Assembly (NCBI GenBank): GCA_022985045.1
Contig: CM040961.1
Coordinates: 40,925,996-40,989,995 of the forward strand
Direction of reading: 5' to 3'
DNA length: 64,000 bases
From: Macadamia tetraphylla
Taxonomy: Eukaryota > Streptophyta > Magnoliopsida > Proteales > Proteaceae
This document shows positions 47,101 to 59,100 of the stretch, one piece after another. The stretch's first letter is position 1; every line of letters begins with the position of its first letter. Under the pieces are notes generated by a model that was not told where the DNA came from, did not search any database, and saw only the letters and a list, made by a program, of their open reading frames with translations. The translations under genes and the position numbers were made by a program.

Positions 47101-50100
47101 AGCTGCTTTGGATAATTCAATTAATGGTGAGGAAGATGGTAATATGATGTTTATGGAGAAGTCTATTCAAGATGATGAGATAAATGAACCCAAGAACTAC
47201 AAAATGGAAAAACTTGTTGGGCCAAATGAACAACTTGTCCAAGAAGAGAAGAGAGAAATAGGTGCAGTTAACCTTTCATTTTACTGGAGTTATGTTACCG
47301 TTGCATATAAAGGAGCTTTTGTCCCATTGATATTGTTAGCGCAAATTATTTTCCAACTTCTCCAAATAGCCAGTAGTTTTTGGATGGTATTGGCTACTCC
47401 TGTTTCAGAAGATGTGAGACCTCATATTAATGGATCCACTATCATCTTTGTTTATGTTACTTTGTTCCTTGGAAGTTGTCTTTGTGTACTTATAAGGTCC
47501 ACACTCATTATAACTGCTGGGTACAAGACAGCCACATTTCTCTTCAAAAAAATGCACTTGTGCATTTTTCGTGCTCCTATGTCATTTTTTGATTCCACTC
47601 CGAGTGGAAGAATTCTTAACCGGGTTAGTTAATATGCTTGTTTACTATTATAATCCAAATGATCTAAATTGATCACCATAAAAAGTTAATATTATTTTTA
47701 ATAAAATAGATTTTTGTATGCAGGCATCTATAGATCAAAGTGACGTTGATACCTCTATTCCACAACAAATTGAAGAACTTATTATCTCAATAATAGAATT
47801 CTTGGGAACTGCGGCAATAATGGCACAGGTTTCATGGCAAATGTTAATAATTTTTATTCCAATTACTGTGCTATGCATTTGGTACCAGGTAATTCAATAG
47901 TCACTTTTACTTTTCCTGATTAAATTTTCAAAGCACGCACAACCAAATTTTCCCTATGGTTAAAATATGCCATAGCACACTTAGTTTCAAGCATTGTTTA
48001 AATAGTGAATTTTAAATTTTCTTTGTTCATTCCAAAATTGATTTAGTGGTGGATGCATATATGTTTGGTTGTGAAAGTGGTGATTTAAACCATACAACAC
48101 CCAAAGGGATAGAATAATTAATATGACGATTCCTTACATTATCTAAATCTGAGGGCTGAAGATGATTGATCTTTTTTTGAGATCAAAGACAATTGAACTC
48201 CAAATATGACTATAAGACCGGGGTGAAGACGTCCATCGATGGATATTTCATTCCCCCCAATTATGATAAAGAGTTACACATAACACCCTCTTAACAACAA
48301 GATTACAAATTGAATTTCCCTTGAGTTCCTTTTTTATCCATCTCCACTCTCAAAAGAATTCAACTATGAGAAGGGAAACATCTACTAAGAACTCCTTTTC
48401 ATGCTTGTAAGGAAAAATTACAACTAAAGAATAAATAATCAGTTCTTCCACTACATTCCAGCAGAAGTAGAAATTTGGCATGATAATATTCCAGCAGAGC
48501 CAGAGGAACACTTGAGTAGGTAATGAATTAGAAAGGCATGCCAAGAAATCAATCTACGTCTAGGAATATGATGCTTGAACCAAACAATTTTCCAGGACAA
48601 GGTTACCATTTGGCCCTAACCAATTCCCAGGCCGAGGCAGAAGTGAACTGAGAGGAGGTATGCAGCACCCAATGCACTAAATCTCCTCTACTTGAAGATC
48701 TTGTAGAAATGGATTGCAACTGATCCCGGACATAAGCAAGATCTGCTGAGGCAGAACGATCCGGATTCCAGGAATCATCATAAATTATGGACGACCACAT
48801 AGCCATTTCAGCAGACCCTGCATCATATTTGATTCTATAATCAATCTGAAGGAAGACTTCAAAAGAATGCCAGTAATCTGACCATATTCAAGTAGAGGCC
48901 AGAATTGTTCTTTTCACCCTTCTTAAACCAAGTCCTCATTCTTTCTTAGGAAGACAAACAAAATCCCAGCTAGAGGTGTGCAAAAAGCTATTCTTGTCAT
49001 CCCCTTTTCCAAATAAAGGTACTCATCAAAGTCTCGATCTTCCCGGAGAGAAAGCCAAGAATCCCAAAAGCACCCGTCTAACAAATATATGAGGCTTGCA
49101 TGACAACTCAAATCAGCTCAAACCTCCCTAGAAAGGAAAGGAGTCTGGTCTTCCATAATTAAAGCCTTTTCTTAAGCCTGATCAATATAGTAGTATAGTG
49201 GTGAACAATAAACTAAAGAAAATAATGAGAGGAAGACCCAAATAAGTAATTGGAAGCTCTCCTATGGCACAACCCACAAGATCCTTTGAGGTGCTCCTTA
49301 GCCTCATCAGTCACACCAGTAATGAAAATCAAAGATTTTTGAGGATTTATGCTCAAGTCAAACATACCACCAACCAGATCAAGGCATCCATAATAGTAGA
49401 AATAAACAAAGTAGTGGTCCTTAAGAAAATGAAATGCCATCAACATATGTAAGGTGAGTAAGCTTCATCTCTAGGGAATCAATCTGATTTTGCTCAGCCT
49501 TCCAAAGAAGACAGGAAGAAAGATCATCACCAAAGAAAAGAACAAGGGGAAGAGGGGTAGCCCTGTCTAATACCCCTCGTTAGAGTTGAAATTGTATATT
49601 GGCATTAACATTAATGAGTGTACAATGGTGCTCTTATATAGAGATTACAATTATTGAGTTATAGACAAACTCTATGATCACATGTGGGATCCATCCTATT
49701 CCAACTCTGCTGTCTCATGAGGTAGTATTGGACTGCAAGTAGTCTCTAGAGTTTGTGCTCACTGAAAATGCCTACAATGTAGGAGAGGTTGTTGAGTATG
49801 AGGATGACTCTAGAGGTTGAGTTCGAGTGGGATGCTAATTGCCCTGATACACCCCCTCAAGGTGGGGATTTGAATGGTTGAATCCGCAGCTTGTCCCGTA
49901 GAAAGGAGAACCCTGTAGAGCTGAGAGCTTTGGTAAGGATATCGGCTATCTGGTCATGGGTTGAAATGAACTGCACTTGAAGTTCCTTGGAGGCAACTTT
50001 ATCACGAACAAAGTGGAAGTCAATTTCAACATGCTTGGTACGAGCATGAAAGACCGGATTGACCGAAAGGTAAGTGGCCCAATATTGTCACACCAAAGAA

Positions 50101-53100
50101 TGGGTGCAATGGAAACAGGGATCCCTAATTCCTCAAAGAGAGAGCGAAGCCAAGTGAGTTCGGCGCAGGCATCAGCCACTGCTTTGTACTCAGACTCGGT
50201 GGAGGAGCGTGATCATAGGTGGAGAATTGGGTTAAGTCAGGGGTGGAATGGTGGGTGGCTCCAGTATCAGGGATCAAAGAGGTGGTGAAGGATTGTGGAG
50301 GTGTGGGGTGAGGAGGTGGAGGTGCGATGGTAGGAGGTTGAGGGGTAGGGAAGGGTGTAGTATGGTAGGCGTTGGGTTGAGGTGGTGGCTGATTGTAGGG
50401 ATTGGGAGGGGTAGGTAGAATGGCGGCTCTGGTAGGTCCCTGTGGGCGGTAGTAGCAAGTGTCTGTCTGATGATTAGTGCGTCCACAGATTGTGCATGGA
50501 TTGTGAGTGAATGCATTAAAGCAACCAAATCCACTAGCACGACCACGACCACGGCCTCGGGAGGAGCTTGTACCACGACCACCAGTGGAAGGAAGACCAT
50601 GACCTTGGTGAGTGACATGGGCTGATGCATCGATGGCAGGATCAACAATGGGAAGGCGTGAGTGCAGAAGGTTCTCGTGACTCATAAGGAGACCATGCAT
50701 GTCGGTGTAGGAGATGGGTTCCTTTTGTGCCATCATAATGGAGGCAAGGGCTTGATATTCAGTGCGTAGGGCCCGGAAGATGTGGATGTTAAAGTCTTCT
50801 GATGGGAGGGGCTTCCCTGCAGCAGCTAGCTCATCGGAGAGATGCTTGGCTCGATGGAGAAACTGAGTAATGGTTTCATCTGGTTTGTGAACCAGATTTT
50901 GAAGAGAGACGTTGAGAGACAGAATCCTGGTTGTAGATGGAGAACTGAATGCAGCATGGAGTGCATCCCAGATCTCTTTGCTAGTGGTCCGTCCAACTAC
51001 TAATGAAAAGGCTTCTTCAGAGAGAGAGGCGATGAGAAGGCTTATAATAAAGGCATCTTGTTCACGCCATGCCTTGGCTTTGATAGGGTCTTGAGGGCAA
51101 TGATTATCACCGGTGACATAGTCAAGAGGCGTTGGCCAGTGAGATACTGTTTGACCTGTGTGCGCCAATAAACATAGTTCTTAGATGTGAGCTTTAGAGA
51201 TATCATATGATGAGCACCAGATAGGGATGTGGGAGGTGGGGATGGTTCGGCCATGGTAGAAGAGGGAGGAGGAGGGTGCTCGGTGGAGCTTTATGCGGCT
51301 CTTGATACCAAGTTGAAATTGTATATTGGCATTAACATTAATGAGTGTACAATGGTGCTCTTATATAGAGATTACAATTATTGAGTTATAGACAAACTCT
51401 ATGATCACATGTGGGATCCTATTCCAACTCTGCTGTCTCATGAGGTAGTATTGGACTGCAAGTAGTCACTAGAGTTTGTGCTCACTGAAAATGCCTACAA
51501 TGTAGGAGAGGTTGTTGAGTATGAGGATGACTCTAGAGGTTGAGTTCGAGTGGGATGCTAATTGCCCTGATAGAGCAAAGAAGCCCACAGGAGTGCCATT
51601 TACGACAGACATACTGTAGACATGCTTGTAGTAATGAAAGCACCCTGCTTACTATTAACAAGGTCTTTAGAGCAAATCCTCCTGAATAATAGACCAAGAT
51701 GCATTATAAAAGCCTTACTAAAACCATTCGGCCTCAGAAATTTCTGTGCTTTGTGAGATTTATAGCAATCATAATTTCTTCATCAAAGGGGATGGCTGCG
51801 AGGATACCTCTTTACTCCAAGGAGAATCTTCCAAAGCTGAGATGAGTTGGAATAGCAAAAACCGGCTCCAAAGAGGGAGGGGAAAATATGTTCTGAAAAT
51901 GAGAAAGAATCTCCTGCTTGATAGCACCAGGGCCATCTAGAAGGGAACCATTAGCAGATAGAAGTCTGAAACTAGCATTAAGGCTCTGCCGATCTTCATT
52001 TGAACAATGGAAAAAAATGTATTGATATACCCAAAAATATTATACCACTAGATGGCCGACACGTGGAACAAAGGAATCAACACAAACTACCCAAGACAGC
52101 TGTCAGAGGAAGGAAATGCCCGTCAGATCGTTGAGTCCCCACAATCCCTAGCATCTATATGTAACGCCCTCATTCTCAACCCCAACCTCTCCTAAAAGTG
52201 AAAATGAGGTAACCCCCTTAGGTAAGACTCCCCACACCGTAGGATGAATATTGGTCAAGAGCGAACCATGACCCAACATTTTCACCACAAGAGAGAGTGA
52301 CTAACCGTCTAAAGGAACGCAACATTATAAATAGGGAAAGACCCCTAAGGTGCAGACACTTCACTCTCTCATACTCTACCACTCTCTCCAAACCCCCATT
52401 GATTACTGTTGCAAGGCAGGCTAATTTGAGCATTGGAGAGTCCCCCCACCAGAATAAGCTCTGGGACTGTCTTGAATTGATCTACTGATGTAGGATGGAG
52501 ATACCTGCCGATCAGATTTCTGACACAACAGACTGGCACAGTCCGTGGAAAGAGAGAAAAGCAGTAGGCTTGATATGGTGAAAAAGACCTACTAAAGAAA
52601 GAAGAGTACCACTCCGCACCTAATATGAATTAGAATTCTACACTTCCACCTCCAGCCGTGGACCCTGTCTCCACAGAACAAGCTCATGATTGGCAAAAAC
52701 CACAAAACTCGACAATCCCAAAATCATCAGGTGAGCCGTCCCAATCAGAATGACACAAATCTAAACCTCAACCTTCGGCCAAGGGTCAAACTCCCATCAC
52801 AAGAGCATAGTTCCATGAGTTGCAATAGCAATTTCATCGTTGGAGGATACCATTCATGACATTTCTAGGACCGTCACCCAAGCACATGACAAGGGGGCAG
52901 CAAATCGAATCTTTCATGTGTCACAAAACCATAAGGAGGTAAAGAGCAGTCTTGGCTCATCCGATTCCGGTCATAACCCTCGTAATCATGTGAAAAAGTA
53001 GCCAGATGTGGTCGGAGGAGTAAAGACTACAGCTCCAGTGGCTCATCAAGAAGAACCCCATCGCAAGGAGAACGAGTCCCTGAAAGGAATGATTGTAGAC

Positions 53101-56100
53101 CTTCAAGAAGAAATCAGAAAAGTCTCATAGAACTTGGAGAGATTTATGGAGCCCGAGCTCACCAACGTTAAGGCTTTAGCCGATGAAGTGATGAGATACC
53201 TCTCCCCTCAGGATTCAGAATGCCAAAATATGATACATATGCGGCACCACAGACCCAGTTGATCATCTGGAAACCTGAGTCCTATGGAGTGGCTGAAGGA
53301 AAAAAACCAAAAATTAAAGAAAATGATGAATTCTATGTTAATAAATTGGGGATTAACCCTTGATTTTTTAGAAAAAGCTATATTATTTGATAAAGGCACA
53401 AAATATTAAACTACAATTTTGTGAAACCAATGGTATTATACATGAAACTATGGCTCCATGCCAACCCATGTCCAATGGAGTGGCTGAAAGGAAAACCGAA
53501 CATTAAAGAAAATGATGAATTCTGGGGAAAGAAATATTACTTGCTTGTTATAACTTGAATAAGATACCCTACAAAAATACCGGATTGTTCCCTTATGAAG
53601 TTTGATTTAGAAGAAAACCAAGTTTAAATTATTTAAGGGTATAAGGTTGTTTGGCTAAGGTAGCAATACCTGGACCTAAGAAAAGAAAATTAGGACCGTT
53701 CTAAAACATGTGATTGTATATTTATTGGTTATGCAGTACGTAGTTCAATATATAGGTTTTTAGTCATTAAAACTATGGATGGTCTGTACGAAGAAAAACA
53801 CTAAAATAGGATCCCGAGATGCTGAATTTTTTTAAAATATTTTTCCTTACAAATTGAATACAATCAACGATAAGGATTATAGTAGTAACTGTGGTATAGA
53901 CAAAGAAGTGTCAATAAACAATGACTCAACACATTTAATTGACGAAAATCAACTTTGATGAGGTAAAAGACAAAGAAAGTAAACCTATACAGGAGATGAA
54001 TAGCTTACCTACTTAGTAAATAAGCATCCTCTATCCTATAAAGAGTCTGTAACATCCAATGATGCTGTTTCTTTAGAAAGAAGCAATTAAAAGTAAGTTA
54101 AATTATTTTCATCTCTTTCCCCTCATATAGTAGGGATGAGATTATGCATGACGCTTTATCTAGACCTTGGTTCAAATTCCATATTTAGTGCATGGGTTTT
54201 CCCCACTGATGGCAATGCCGAAGGTGGGGAATTTCTAGATCCAATCTTGTATCTTTCACCTTTTTTTATTTTTAATAAATTTTCCTGGGTCTTTAACGAA
54301 AAAAAAAGTAAGTTATATTACATTGAATCTAACCATACTTGGGTATTGATTGCCTTGCCTTAAAGGTCTAAAATTTTAGATACAAAGTGGATTTTTTGAA
54401 AGAAATTGAAACCAAATGGGTCATTAGACAAGTTTAAAGCAAGACTTGTGGTTAATGGATTTAGACAAAAGCAAAACATTAATTATTTCGACATCTTTAT
54501 TCCAATAGCAAGAATTACTACTATACGAATTATGATGGCTATAGCTTCAATATATAACTTAGTAATACATCAGATGGATATTAATGTGTTCTTAGAAGGG
54601 ACTTAGATAAGGAAATATATATAAAACAATTAGAAGGTTGTATTATGCAGGGAGTAGAACACAAGGTATGTAAACTTGTGAAATCTCCGTATGGGCTAAA
54701 ATAAGCACCTAAGTAGTGGCATGCGAAACTTGATACAAATTCGTTATCAAACAGATTTCTCCTAAATGAAGTAGAAAGATGCTTATATAATAAATTTAAC
54801 CATGGTAAAGGCGTATTTATTGCTTTATATGTAGATCATATGCTCATAATGGGAACAAGTTTAGACATAGTGAAACAAACTAAAACTCTCTTAATGACTA
54901 ACTTTGATACAAAGGATATGAGAGAAACTGATGTGATTCTTGGAATCTAGATAGTCAGGAAAGAGAATAAGATCATCTTATTCAAGCTCACTATATTGAA
55001 ACTATGTTTCTTGTTGCTTTCTTACTGCTCTGTGGGGTACCATCCGTCTAGTCCAAATACTAGAATAAGAACTAAGAAAAAAATATGGATATTTTGACTG
55101 TCAAAGTCTTAAAACATCTTTAAATATTGGCAGTCATTTAATGAAACATTTGGGAGAACCTATTTTTAAAAAGAGATATTCCCAAATTATTGGTTCGGTT
55201 TCATGTTTGATGAACTCAACCAAACCTGACATTGCTTTAATAGTTGGAAAGTTGAGCCAACACACTCATAATCCTAGCAAAGAGCACTAGCATGCATTGA
55301 ATAGATTACTAAGATACTAAAAGGGTACTATAAACTACAGTTTGCATTATAATGGAAACCCAAGTATCTTATAAGGTTATTGTGACGCCAATTAGATTTC
55401 GGACACAAATGAATCATTGGCAACTTGTGGGTATGTTTACACATTTGGAGGTGGAGCAATTTCATGGAAACCAATTAATTAATCCTGTAGAATAGGATCC
55501 ACCATAGAAGCAGAGTTTATCGCCCTAAAAAAGGCTGGAACGGAAGGCAAATAGCTTAAAAATCTTATGGTGGACATGCCGATGTGGCCAAAGCCTGTGA
55601 CATCAATATCATTACATTGCAACAATCAAGCAGCTAGTGCTAAGGCAAAAAGTAAAATTTACAATGGGAAAAGAAGACATACCGTCTAAGACAATCTTGT
55701 AAGGCAGTTACATAAGTAAAGGTATGATAGCTATTGACTTTGTGAAGTCAGAAACCAATCTGACGGATATATTTACAAAACCCTTACCTACAAATATTAT
55801 ACATGATTTATCAAAGGAATGAGCTTAAGGCATGTGATATAAGTCATGTGATGGACACCCAACCTATGTGAAGAGAAATTTCATGAATTAGGTTCAAAGG
55901 GTAAAAATGAAGTGACTAGATGACTTGCTTTATACTACTATAAAATTGTTCATTCTGGTTAGATAATAAAGTAATACCATCACAAACAAAAGAGGATGAG
56001 TTAAGTTCCTTGTTGTGTATTCAAGGGCTGAGTTGAGTTATACTCTATTTGTATTAGTGGTTGGTAGTTTGCATTGTATCTCCTCTCCTTGATATTGGTG

Positions 56101-59100
56101 CCACTGAGGCTTCGGGTCATGTCTCGGAGTCCTACAAGGTGGAACTTAGTTTTTCTTCTCTTTCACAATAAATTGACTTAGCTATCAAAAAAAAAAAAAA
56201 ATGGAAGAGAAGAAGTGAAGGGAGGTCTAGATTGTGGATGATAGGGGAGGCAAGGAAGGAATGGGAGGAGGACAACAAAATTTGATGAATACTCCCCCGA
56301 GATAAGAGTGAGAGGATCAACACCAAAGGTCAGGGCAAGAGTGGGGGAGTCATTTGAAAGGATAGGAGGATGAGAGGGAGAGACGAGGGGAGTGAAGAAC
56401 AAGCAGTTGAGGATTAAAGGAGGTCAGTTAGAGGAGAGGGGGACTGAGTGGAGGAAGACATTCTCACCGGAGGAACCAAGGCTTCATCTCCAGTGAGAGC
56501 ACCATCCACTAGGAGATCCAAATTTCTAGCTAAGGGAGAGAAACGAATCCTTTTCCAGCACCATCCATATTGAGCTTGCTCACCTTGTTTCCTCTACATC
56601 TTCACTCATGTTTCAATAATAATTGATATACTTTACTCAATGTGCAATTTTAATATGCATATTTTTTTTGGTTATGCATGGATAAAAAAATTATGGGAAA
56701 AATTGCTTTAAATCTACTAATAAGAAAATTAATTACAGAAAAAACTAAGGTTGACTTTTTTTTACGCCTACTTTCCTGTAAACTTAGTAGTTTTAGGAAA
56801 TTGTTCCAACATTAGATGGCCAATTAGCTTTGACGTCAACTCTATTTGGGAGGAGCTCATAAAATAAATTAGTAATTAAATAAGGCTATGTTTGGTTGTA
56901 AAGGGAATTAAAGGGAAGGGAAGTGAAATTTTCATACTTAAAAAAGAAATATATGTAATCATTACCCATGTGACTTTAATATTAACTTCAAATCACTCCA
57001 TATTTAGTCATAAAATTTTACTTTACTTTGCATCCAAAACCCTTTGCTATAATATGTAAAATAAAAATTACATGTAAAATATGTCATTACTAAATATGGT
57101 TAAAAAAATTGAGTAGTTTATACAATCATATGAGGTAATGATTATAAACATTTCTTTTTAAAGTATGAAAATTTCACTTCCTTCCTTTTAAATTTCCATT
57201 GCAACCAAATGGAGCCTAAAGAGAGAAGTTTTTCTCCGTCTAGAGGTCCAAATAACTAAGCCGTGGTCAAGTGTCCACTTCTTCCAAATGGTAGATGTGA
57301 GATATATAGATCCCAAAGTCCCCTGCTCATATGTCAACTTTTAGAGAAAAAAAGGGTTATCTATGCCGCTAAACAGATCATTAGTAGATCTACAAATTTG
57401 ATATGGGTACAAGGGACAATCAAAGGGGTATATAGACATAACTGGGAGGGTATGTATTACATGGGGCTAAGTGATTGAATTTGGGTTTGAAATTTAACAT
57501 GGTCTATCCAGACCATCTCTTAGGTATCCAATGGTCAGATTTACCATTTCATCCTTCCATGTGATGAAATTAGGTGGACCAACTAAAGACCCCTTACTTG
57601 GTTTGCCAACAAGGGGAACTATTTGTAAATAATAAATTAAAGAATAATTTCTCATTTTTACACTAGGAAAATAAAAAATTCAGTTCATAATTATGAAAAC
57701 AAATAATGAAAACCTTTCAAGTGATAACTACGAAAATTATTTAAAATTAGTAAATGGTAAATTAACAAATAATTCTCAATAACTAAATATTAAGTATCAA
57801 AGTAAAATTTCCAATGCAAGTCCTAACTATGAGGCTTGTCTTAATTGGTCATGTGGAGGGATGTTTTAGCCAAATTGACCATTGGATAGTTGTTCCCTAC
57901 CTGTTAGTCATTTGTCAAGTTTTGGACTCAATCTTTATTGTACGACCCACCACTTTTTGAACTTCTAACCGTTTTTTAGTGGTTGAACTGAAGTTGCTCA
58001 AAGTTGTAAGCGTCAAATTCTCGACCAATCAAGGCTGGTAGATGGATGGTGATTTGGACAACCCAAGCCAAAAAAAAAAAAATTGAGCACTAATGGAACT
58101 GTGATGTGGTCTATCTAGGTGGATCAGCTAGGAACCATTGCCACATTACTAATTCGTCGATAATTTCAATGTTTTACCAAAAGAAACAAAGATAATTTCA
58201 ATGGGAAATTCTTCTTGTTTCTTTTCCATCTTTCTTTCCTTCTTTCCTAAGTGAAGCATATGGTCTACATTTATGCAAAGTATTGTACTTAGCCTAAGTG
58301 AAGTATTTTTGTGCTAAATTAGGCATTCATTCATGTACTTTTAATTGGTGCCAAAGAATAAGGCCATACTGTGATGTCTATGATCAAAAAAAAAAAAAGG
58401 ATATAGACACATGCAATTAGTAACTGAATTTGAAAAATCACCTGAATACAAATTCTGGATACAGTTACGTCCATGTCTAGTAAAATTTGTGTTAAAGAAT
58501 TTGGGAATAAAATTTGGGATCTAGTCAACATAAAAGTAATGTACATAATCACCAACAACTAATAAAAGTAGAAAATATTAAGAATTCCAAAGAGAAAAAT
58601 AAAAGTAAATAAAATAGAATAATAAATTTTCCTACAATTTCATCCATGATGATGGTGCCAATATTAACTGTCTAGATATAAGCTGCACACACTAAGAATT
58701 CCCTTTTAAAAAATATCTTGTGTTATTTTCTCACTACTTATACTTTCATTAGACATTTATTTACATGTACCTAATTCCATTTTTATAAACATTGGCTTGT
58801 AGAGATATTATATATTTGCAGCACGTGAACTTTCACGTCTAGCCAGAGTATGCCAGGCACCAATTATACAACATTTTTCTGAATCTAGTTTAGGTTCAGC
58901 CACAATCAGGTGCTTCAATCAAGAAGAGAGATTTATGGACACAAACCTCAGGCTGGTGGATGGGTATTCTCGACCTAAATTTTATATTTCTGGTGCAATA
59001 GAGTGGTTATGCTTCCGTATGGATATGTTGACATCCATCACATATGCCATCTCTTTGATTTTCTTGGTCTTAGTGCCAAATGGAGTACTCAAACCTGGTA

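Larger units (their letters stand above)
49586..51570 (-). mobile_element. Gag-only copia derivative (TR-GAG-like) with two LTRs and TSD
   Basis: A complete 1,985-bp element in minus orientation, with 3' LTR 49586-49847, 5' LTR 51313-51570 and flanking TAGAG at 49581-49585 and 51571-51575. A primer-binding site resembling the tRNA-iMet complement (TGGTATCAAGAGC, about 51311-51298) and a polypurine tract (CTTGAGGGGG, about 49860-49850) are in place. Inside are gag, the first part of protease and the last part of RNase H; integrase and RT are absent. It sits in LINE F. Such gag-bearing, pol-less elements are non-autonomous. Confidence 0.85.
47889..58802 (+). other. Intron 4 of the ABCC gene, ~10.9 kb, filled with transposable elements
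   Basis: The exon before ends IWYQ|gtaatt (47888). The coding match resumes at 58803 after TTGTAG with RYYIFAARELSRLARV, the normal continuation in the family. Between them lie a LINE split by a copia derivative, a Tat-like LTR fragment, a second copia with its own insertion, and a MITE. The other introns in the gene are about 85 to 450 bp. Only the outermost ~280 bp on the left (47889-48165) and perhaps 1.5 kb on the right look free of recognisable elements. Confidence 0.85.

Noticed and set aside
50267..50648. Two minus-strand frames rich in Pro, Thr and Leu
   Set aside because: They overlap the copia gag Pro-rich spacer in other frames and have no motifs of their own.
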